From positions 30,270,427 through 30,334,426 of the forward strand of contig OX031065.1 in the NCBI GenBank assembly GCA_943736015.1: a DNA stretch of 64,000 nucleotides, in the 5' to 3' direction. A program made the position numbers and the translations under genes. Under the pieces are notes generated by a model that was given only the letters and a program-made list of their open reading frames with translations, was not told the origin of the DNA and did no database searches. This document shows, one piece after another, positions 57,861 through 64,000 of the stretch (the stretch's first letter is position 1; every line of letters starts with the position of its first letter). Source of the DNA: Tridacna crocea. Its lineage: Eukaryota; Mollusca; Bivalvia; Cardiida; Cardiidae.

Positions 57861-58002
57861 TTATTGCACAACTTTGGTCTCTACTGTTCCCTTCATTGCA
57901 AACAGTTCTTTGCTGTCTAACACAAAAACCAGGTTGTGAGATCCCAGACGTGTTGCTTTCACTTCAATGGTATGTTTAAAAGTTCCCTTAGCATCTGTGT
58001 CT
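57861..58002 (-). CDS. Transglutaminase exon c (stop codon)
   Basis: Acceptor aaatttcag. The leading A completes a Ser codon left open by exon b. Encodes DTDAKGTFKHTIEVKATRLG, then the terminal strand and a stop after VETKVVQ. Confidence 0.78.
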
Positions 58003-60588
58003 CTGAAATTTAAAAGAACTGTCTTGTGACTGTCTTTTATCACATAACATCCCCAGTTTTCAGTGTGACACACCCATTAAGAATTTTCCTATCCCATATA
58101 CACCTAATATTACAACTGTATCCAGTCATTTTTCATCTAATTGCCAACTTTTGTCAGATACTATATATATATCCCTTTTAGACAATAACTAAATTGTTAC
58201 TACTTAAATTAAGTAGCTCCAAAAACCACATTTGCAGTAAACAAATATGGAAGTACGTACCCTCTTGTAATATTAAGATTAATCTGATTTATAATTTAAG
58301 ACATAAACAAATGTGACAATTATTGGGGACAAAAAGAGAAAATAGTATTTAAGAATTTTCTCCCTTTTTTACACGAGATTTTCAACAAGTGGCCAACAGC
58401 AAGGCAAAAAGACCGTGGGAATGCCAATACTTGGAGCCCTGTGGTAGCTTTTCACTTAAACTGTTATATCAGGCATGGCGTCTAGAGGGTCCTAAATCAA
58501 TTACCAGAGCCTGTGTACCTTTAAGAATATAACAAGAATCATAGAAAATACTTTTTACTTTGACAAGACTTAATTATGACCTCATTGTTTACCAGGCTGA
58601 CCAATTTACAGAAATTGTTCATGATACATTTGTCATCGAGAGTAATAATCTGACCTATTGAGCGTGACAGTGCAGAATATCATCTCTACAGATTTGTCCA
58701 TGTGACCCATTTCTTTGAGCCCATGCAACCAAACTGGAACTCAAAAAAAGATATCATCAAGAAAAAATTCTGAGTAAGTTTTGCTTTCATAATGATTATG
58801 TGACTCTGAAATTGTGTAATCTGGTAAAGTTTTACCTCATTACATCCTGTAAACAAATTTGTAATAGACATCTTTCACTCATTACCAAATGACAAAATTT
58901 TAGGTTTGTCCAAATCGAAAGCATTTGCACATGACAAGGTAAAAGTGAATGAAAATTTGAAATTTATTCAGTAGGTGGTAGAAAACATTGTTGGTTACTA
59001 GCATTTTCTCCTTTTCCCACAGTGTTTTCTAAAGGCTTCTTTCTCAGGGTCCTCAAAAGTAGGAATTGTCTGGTAATGGCTTAACACTATATAGCAAAAT
59101 TTCAGTAAGCTAGATAAATTATAGATTTAGTACTTTTGAAAATATTGTTGTGAAAGGAAAAAAAAGTTCATTATAAGCAGTTACTTCAGGTGTAAAATTG
59201 TTTTCAAAGATGATCGTTTTCACAAAAAATCAAAGATCTCTGGAAGTGTCAGAATCCGAGGTAAATAACTTACGAGACCACCACATCATTGATATCATCA
59301 AACCCGGAGCTCTGTACACTCAACAAACAGTTTGTTAGCCTAACAGGCGTAGGATTCTGGAAATTTACTGTGAACTTAGCCATGTCCCCTCTTTTAACTG
59401 TTTTAGGGGCCTACAATGTAGAATACAACAAATACAGCTTTTGTCAAAAGTTTAATGTTCCTTGTAGTCAGTGCAACTACAGATCATACAGGACTCACTA
59501 ACCTAAGCCTGTGTACCTTTGTAAGAAATATGACGAGTATTCATACTCTTAATGATATCATCAAGATAAGCATGAATTCCCACCAAATTTCATGAGTATT
59601 GCGCCAAAACTGTGCCCTTGATAGTGTACACAAGATATTTCTAAGGTTTGTCCAGTTGTATAACTTTTGGACCCTGCATTTGAGATATCATTAAAACAAA
59701 TGATCTGATAGCTGACATGAATATTGACCTGAAAATATGGCATCTAGACTGCACAAAAGGTATTTCTGAAATTCCTCCTGTAAACCAACTTTTTTTATAA
59801 GAGGTAATGCATTTTCAAATCCATCCAAGATACATGTATCATGTAAAGACAAATATTCTGACCAACCTTCCTGTGCACTGCACTGAAAAAAGGACTGAAT
59901 GCTAGCGCAGAAAAGCAGAATTTGGTGTTTATCAGCAATTTCTTCTTTCAACCTCAAAGACAAATCTCGTCATTCACAACACATTAAATTAACCATCTGC
60001 AAATACTTTCAATTTTTAAACAAGTCCAAAGTTTTGACGTCTGGCCAACTCTTTACCACACAATCCCGACTTTTAACAACCCTGGGAGAGAAGCCTTTTA
60101 AAAACATTGTGGGAAAAGGAGAAAATGCTAGTAACCAGCATTTTCTCCTCTTCTAACAATATTTTCTACCTTTCCCGGACAAGTTTCAGATTTTCAATTG
60201 CAGTTATTTTGTTGTCTGCAAATGCTCTCAATTTGGACTCATGTACAATTTGTCATCTGGTAAAGGCTTAAAACTACATTTGGTAAAGGCAAAAGCCAAG
60301 GTCATACTGGCCAAATTACAATGCCTGAATAACAAACCATGTTTACTCAGTTAAACTTTCTTCATTCAAATAAGGCATATCAGCAACATTGAAAACAATC
60401 AAACCCAAGGTATACCTGAATGCTTAACTCTGGTTTTTCAAACTGAAAAATGTACTCTGCTATTTTTCTCTGTCCAGCTTCATTTCCAACAGGTTCAATA
60501 TTTACATGTGCAACAACCTGAACATAATTCTCCTCCCAAAGATGTTTGTAGTACTCTGAAAATTTCACCTTCACTGGGAAAGGTAGAG
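57861..60588 (-). CDS. Transglutaminase, 3' part (three last coding exons)
   Basis: Transglutaminases form Gln-Lys isopeptide cross-links. These exons cover only the C-terminal beta-barrel region, not the Cys-His-Asp catalytic core. Exon a (60588-60416) encodes LPFPVKVKFSEYYKHLWEEN and ends EKPELSIQ. Exon b (59410-59274) encodes FTVNFQNPTPVRLTNCLLSV, the equivalent of the FTNPLxxPVxxC pattern that opens a transglutaminase C domain. Exon c (58002-57861) ends in LGSHNLVFVLDSKELFAMKG and a few more residues, like the typical LVAxFxSxxLxxIKG end of the family. Phases agree (0, then 2). The step from exon a to exon b may miss a few residues, so one acceptor could be wrong. The rest of the gene must lie right of the gypsy insertion or be lost. 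Confidence 0.78.
58003..58865. other. Transglutaminase intron, no recognised features
   Basis: AT-rich intron between exons c and b, before the family A copy at 58868. No further exon was seen. Confidence 0.5.
58868..59085 (-). mobile_element. Family A MITE, one arm lost
   Basis: Right-type end ATTACCAAATGAC and left-type end GTCTGGTAATGGCTTAA; in a transglutaminase intron. Confidence 0.78.
59274..59410 (-). CDS. Transglutaminase exon b, start of C-terminal beta-barrel
   Basis: Acceptor cattgtag, donor gtaagt. Encodes APKTVKRGDMAKFTVNFQNP and TPVRLTNCLLSVQSS, ending DVVV plus two bases. Confidence 0.78.
59525..59850. repeat. Degenerate tandem repeat, same class as 5690-6092
   Basis: Units marked by GATATCATCAAGATAAGCAT and GAGATATCATTAAAACAAAT; lies in the transglutaminase intron between exons a and b. 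Confidence 0.55.
60048..60272 (+). mobile_element. Family A MITE in a transglutaminase intron
   Basis: Left end CAACTCTTTACCACAC, hairpin apex CTAGTAACCAG, right end TCTGGTAAAGGCTTAA. Confidence 0.85.
60416..60588 (-). CDS. Transglutaminase exon a
   Basis: 173 bases from an actttcag acceptor to a gtatac donor. It enters in phase 1. It is the parent of the partial exon copies found to its right (60650-61350). Confidence 0.75.
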
Positions 60589-60649
60589 CTGAAAGTTCAA
60601 ATTACAAAGAATTTTTCAATTTTTCAAAAATAAATGAAACTGTAGAGTA

Positions 60650-61350
60650 TAATTATGCACCTCTGTACTCATTGGATATATTTACATTTGCAACAATATG
60701 TATATAATTCTTCCCCCTATAATGTTTGTAGTAATCTGAAAAGTTCACCTTCACTGGGAAAGGTAGAGATGAAAGTTCAAATTACAAAGAATCTTTTAAG
60801 TTTTAAAAAATAAATGAAACTGTAGAGTATATGCGCCTCTGTACTCATCAGATATATTTACATTTGCAACAATATGTATATAATTCTTCCCCCATATATG
60901 TTTGTAGTAATCTGAAAATTTCACCTTCACTGGGAAAGGTAGAGCTGAAAGTTCAAATTACAAAGAATTTTTTAATTTTTCAAAAATAAATGAAACTGTA
61001 GAGTATATCGATGGGTGAGTGCAACACTATCCTAAGCGCCTATAAAAAGTATAGGCACTTAGGATAGTGTTGCACTCACCCATCGATATGCACCTCTGTA
61101 CTCATTAGATACATTTGCAACAATATGTATATAATTCTTCCCCCATATATGTTTGTAGTAATCTGAAAAGTTCACCTTCATCCAGAAATGTAGAGAAATA
61201 CCAATCATCCGAATATATGGCACTGTCGAATCACAGTGTAGAAGCAATTATAGATCCATGACTTGCAAGAGCAACAATCTGAGTATAACTCTACCCCTCA
61301 TAGTTATTTGAAGAATTCTAAAAAATTCACCATCATAGGTAAAGGTGCAA
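60650..61350 (-). repeat. Tandem array of partial transglutaminase exon copies
   Basis: At least three, perhaps four, diverged copies of the 5' half of exon a and its acceptor repeat at roughly 178-base spacing (landmark TTCACCTTCACTGGGAAAGG near 60565, 60745, 60920; a changed form near 61165; a very diverged one near 61320). The copies still read LPFPVKVKFSDYYKHIWGKN-like sequence and then IHIVANV, but lack the second half of the exon with EKPELSIQ and the donor. The flanks (AATGAAACTGTAGAGTAT, GTACTCAT) repeat too. The third spacing is lengthened by a palindrome at 61005-61089. Confidence 0.75.
61005..61089. repeat. 85-bp near-perfect palindrome (40-bp arms)
   Basis: The arms begin ATATCGATGGGTGAGTGCAA and end with its reverse complement, with a loop of about 5 bases and one mismatch. 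It is absent from the neighbouring units of the exon array, so it is an insertion, perhaps a very small hairpin transposon. Confidence 0.85.
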
Positions 61351-61451
61351 CTTTTAAAGAAATCTCAGTTGGTTTTGGAATTGGGTGAAATAGGCATGCA
61401 TTTAAAAAATTAACATTTTGTAGCAGTAATGTATTTTTGGAAAGACACACA

Positions 61452-61647
61452 TTAACCCATTTCCACATAATCCCTACTTTTGATGCCCCTGAGAAAGAAG
61501 CCTTTTGAAAACACTATGGGAAAAGGAGAAAATGCTGGTAACCAGCATTTTCTCCTTTTCCCACAGTGTTTTCTACCCGTCCTAGAACAAATTTCTATTT
61601 TTTAGTCAGCTTTATTTTGTCGTCTGCAAATGCTTTCACTTTGGACC
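61452..61647 (+). mobile_element. Family A MITE cut by the gypsy LTR
   Basis: Starts TTAACCCATTTCCAC and holds the hairpin and CGTCTGCAAATGCTTTC, then stops at TTTGGACC where the LTR begins. The missing right end should lie beyond the 5' LTR outside the window. Confidence 0.85.
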
Positions 61648-61864
61648 TGTTGTGTTTGTGTTTGAGTCTTGTAATGTATCTGCAAAGGTTCTCTATTGAG
61701 AATAACTGAAATAACACAAGCGTGCTTACTACAGAAACTTTAATACAAGAACTAAGGAAAGTTGTCCAGCAGACGAACGCTACATACATAATGCGCATGC
61801 TCAAAGATATACTATAGTCTTTATCAAACAATCGTAGATGTAGTTATTAAACATATATAGAACA
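61648..61864 (-). mobile_element. 3' LTR of the gypsy element (217 bp)
   Basis: On the minus strand it starts TGTTCTATATATG and ends CAAACACAACA, giving TGTT/AACA ends. The left boundary is set by the break in the family A consensus, the right one by the polypurine tract. Confidence 0.8.
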
Positions 61865-61882
61865 TTTCCCTTCTTTTTTTTA
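61865..61882 (-). other. Polypurine tract for plus-strand priming
   Basis: Minus-strand AAAAAAAAGAAGGGAAA lies directly before the LTR start, as expected for an LTR retrotransposon. Confidence 0.75.
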
Positions 61883-62025
61883 AAAAACATAAAGGTAAGA
61901 CTAGGGTTAAAAAAATCTTTCTCAATGGAAATAAGAAAAATCGTCTGCTGGGAACATCATAAAGCATCTCGGATTACATAGCGGTATGTGTCTCTCATTC
62001 ATACAAGTAATTAACACTATCTATA

Positions 62026-64000
62026 TCAAGTCGTCCACTCCTCGCCGGTATAACGCCTGTTTTCCTTTACAACCCTGCCAGATCGTGTTACATATGACTT
62101 ATCCTGATAACTGGATGGGCTTGTTTCATGCTGTACGGAGGTGCTTGGGGAACTTTCATTTTGCAAAATGTTCAAATCAAATGGGCAAATATCTGATACA
62201 TCTTCATTTGTTTGGCTTAAATGAAGACGATTTCTCCTGTAAGTACTACCATCCCTCGTTTGTACAAGATATGATCTTTCACCTAACTTTTTCAGGACTT
62301 TTGCTGGTTTCCAAATTTTTCCAAGTTGAATGCGCACTGCGTCATTTATGCGTAAGGGTTTTAATACCTTCGAGGATTTGTCATAATCTTGTTTTTGTTT
62401 ACCTTTTGACCTATTTACCGAAATGCGGACTTTTTTAGGGTCAACTTGGTCTGGTTGCAGCGCTTTACTCGTAATTGGAATAAACGATTTTGTTCTACGA
62501 CCAAGCAATAATTGTGCAGGGGAATATCCACAATCTAGTGGCGTGTTTCTGTACTCCAGAAAAAGCACATAGGGACTTTCTTTATCGTCCTTTGCCTTTT
62601 TCATAAGCTTTTTAGCTATCCCTACACCCTTTTCCGCCAAACCGTTTCCTCTTGGATAACGCGGTGACGAAGTTTGGTGTTCAAATAGCCAAGTTTTCGA
62701 GAAATCGCGAAATTCGGTACTTACAAATTGCGGTCCGTTGTCTGTGATAAGAATATCGCAGATACCGTTTCGCGACATATGAACCATGAGTTTTCGAATG
62801 ACAGTCGAAGATTTCATGTCTGGTAGTAAGTTTACTTCAAAAAACCTGCTGTAATAATCTATCGTCAATAGGTAGTTTTGTCCATCAAAATGAAATATGT
62901 CTGCACCTAGCTTTTGATATGGTCTGTCTGGAAATTCTGACGGAATCATAGGTTCTTTTGCATTTGAATTTCTATGTGTAAGACATATAGGACAGTTCAA
63001 AACGTAATCGGTGACTTGTTTGACCATGCCTGGCCAAAATAAATTGTCCTTAGCACGTTCAATAGATTTGGTAACGCCCATATGACCTTTATGGGTTTGT
63101 GAAAGGGTCTCATTTCGCAAAGAGGCGGGAACAATTATTCTCTGACCTCGGAAAATTAGGCCGTCCTCAACTGATAACTCGTCCCGATGATTAAAGTAAT
63201 CCAGGACTTTCGGATCACATTTAGAACGCATTTCAGGCCAGCCTTCAATTATAGTCCGTTTCAATGCTCGCATTTGCATGTCACTTTCAATGCCTGACTT
63301 TATTTTGTCCAGGCGTTTGTCTGTAACGAACAATTGCTTTCGTATCACGTGAACGTGTAAATCAAGACCTTCGATCATCTTCTGATCTGTTTCATTGCGT
63401 GATTGACGAGAAAGGTAGTCACTGACTGGAATGTCTTTTCCACTCACATGACGTACCAAAATGTTGTACTTCTGTAATTGAAGCAACATTCTTTGAAGGC
63501 GCGGAGGGGCTGCAGCAAGTGGTTTTTTCATAATTGATTCAATTGGCTTATGGTCACAATGAACTATGATATCTCTACCATACGTAAACTGGTGGAACCT
63601 TTTGCAGCCATACAAAATAGCAAGTAATTCCTTCTCTATCTGTGCGTACATGCATTCGCTCTTGGTCAGACTCTTTGAAGCGTAGGCGATTGGTCGGCCA
63701 TCTTGAAAGATGCAGCACCCTAACCCAGATTTAGACGCATCAGTTTCAAGAACTAGTTCTTTATTAGGGTCATAATATCCTAAAACAGGTACATCAGTGA
63801 TTAACTGTTTGACCTTGTTGAATGCCCTAGTTTGAGTCTCGTCCCAAATGAAATCTGATTCTTTTTTCAACAATAACCTAAGAGGATTTGTCACCTCAGC
63901 AAGATTATTGCATTTTTCACCCTTTGCTGGACACACAGCTTTTGAATCGTGGTTATAACCACAACGACCACAAGTCCATTGTGTACGTTTCTTCTGGTCT
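62026..64000 (-). CDS. Gypsy polyprotein fragment: gag zinc knuckle joined to RT end, RNase H, integrase
   Basis: The frame is open from the right edge to a stop at 62026. It begins with a CCHC-type knuckle (TCGRCGYNHDSKAVCPAKG). Within a few residues follows the RT thumb (NLAEVTNPLRLLLKK), then RNase H (LETDASKSGLG, AQIEKELLAILYGC, VHCDHKPIE, PVSDYLSR), the integrase zinc finger (HKGHMG and CPICLTH), and the DDE core with GADIF, TDNGPQF and GLAEKG, where D and E are 35 residues apart. An SH3-like end RSYLVQTRDGSTYRRNRL follows. Protease and most of RT are missing, so this copy cannot make a full pol. The catalytic acidic residues of RNase H and integrase are intact. Confidence 0.9.
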   Translation of the reverse strand, partial: DQKKRTQWTCGRCGYNHDSKAVCPAKGEKCNNLAEVTNPLRLLLKKESDFIWDETQTRAFNKVKQLITDVPVLGYYDPNKELVLETDASKSGLGCCIFQDGRPIAYASKSLTKSECMYAQIEKELLAILYGCKRFHQFTYGRDIIVHCDHKPIESIMKKPLAAAPPRLQRMLLQLQKYNILVRHVSGKDIPVSDYLSRQSRNETDQKMIEGLDLHVHVIRKQLFVTDKRLDKIKSGIESDMQMRALKRTIIEGWPEMRSKCDPKVLDYFNHRDELSVEDGLIFRGQRIIVPASLRNETLSQTHKGHMGVTKSIERAKDNLFWPGMVKQVTDYVLNCPICLTHRNSNAKEPMIPSEFPDRPYQKLGADIFHFDGQNYLLTIDYYSRFFEVNLLPDMKSSTVIRKLMVHMSRNGICDILITDNGPQFVSTEFRDFSKTWLFEHQTSSPRYPRGNGLAEKGVGIAKKLMKKAKDDKESPYVLFLEYRNTPLDCGYSPAQLLLGRRTKSFIPITSKALQPDQVDPKKVRISVNRSKGKQKQDYDKSSKVLKPLRINDAVRIQLGKIWKPAKVLKKLGERSYLVQTRDGSTYRRNRLHLSQTNEDVSDICPFDLNILQNESSPSTSVQHETSPSSYQDKSYVTRSGRVVKENRRYTGEEWTT

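Larger units (their letters stand above)
61648..64000 (-). mobile_element. Ty3/gypsy LTR retrotransposon, 3' part, internally deleted
   Basis: Minus-strand element that runs off the right edge. Its 3' LTR, polypurine tract and a pol frame are visible. It inserted into a family A MITE (host sequence stops at 61647 inside TTTGGACC). There is no env-like frame between pol and LTR. Elements of this kind are often annotated as K02A2.6-like polyproteins. Confidence 0.92.

Noticed and set aside
59691..59963. 90-codon minus frame at 59691-59963 as a further transglutaminase exon
   Set aside because: No family motif, no matching splice phases, and it overlaps a degenerate tandem repeat.
62026..62438. 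150-codon plus-strand frame at 61986-62438
   Set aside because: It is antisense to the gypsy integrase C-terminal region and has no recognisable domain.

Overview
The window looks like genomic DNA from a lophotrochozoan animal, most likely a bivalve mollusc. Three split genes with GT-AG introns lie on the minus strand, and the space between exons is packed with short non-autonomous transposons. Several repeat types (the track with GATATCATCAAGACAAACAT, the AAGGGGAGAT and CCACTACGTTGTGG motifs, and the GCAGTCCGCAC foldback near 150) resemble repeats I remember from bivalve genomes. No species call is possible. No bacterial gene, CRISPR array or free-standing tRNA or rRNA gene was seen.

Genes, in order of transcription (minus strand, right to left). 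(1) 60588-57861: the last three coding exons of a transglutaminase. Its upstream exons are not in the window, and a retroelement occupies the right edge. (2) 51293-43895: a complete eight-exon Rab2 gene of 212 codons plus stop, with all reading phases closing. (3) 27444-1012: sixteen coding exons of a CHD subfamily III (CHD6/7/8/9, Kismet) chromatin remodeller, from the initiator ATG through the Gln-rich N-terminus, the basic linker, both chromodomains and the first part of the SNF2 ATPase. It runs off the left edge. Rab2 followed by CHD in the same orientation is also the order of human RAB2A-CHD7 and RAB2B-CHD8, which suggests an old conserved gene pair.

Mobile DNA dominates the rest. Family A (about 228 bp, more than 60 full or partial copies) and family B (about 228 bp, six copies) both start and end in TTAA next to CCCTTT and carry a long internal hairpin. 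They look like piggyBac-type MITEs. Nested and side-by-side copies show TTAA used as the duplicated target. Family C (CAGAGCTCC ends), D (TTCACCAA ends), E (CACAGGAATTTGAC ends) and several single foldback elements also have large central or terminal palindromes. There are also three copies of a tRNA-derived SINE with an ATTG tail, a PIF/Harbinger-like 405-bp element with a TAA flank, a 1.3-kb element with CAGGGTTCGACATTAA ends inside a family A copy, and at 61648-64000 the 3' part of a Ty3/gypsy LTR element whose reading frame joins a gag zinc knuckle directly to the end of reverse transcriptase.

The most informative observations are the double-compensating changes in the family A/B hairpin stem, independent insertion of A and B at the same TTAA of a host repeat, one A copy nested at an internal TTAA of another, a tandem array of partial transglutaminase exons, and the Rab2-CHD linkage.
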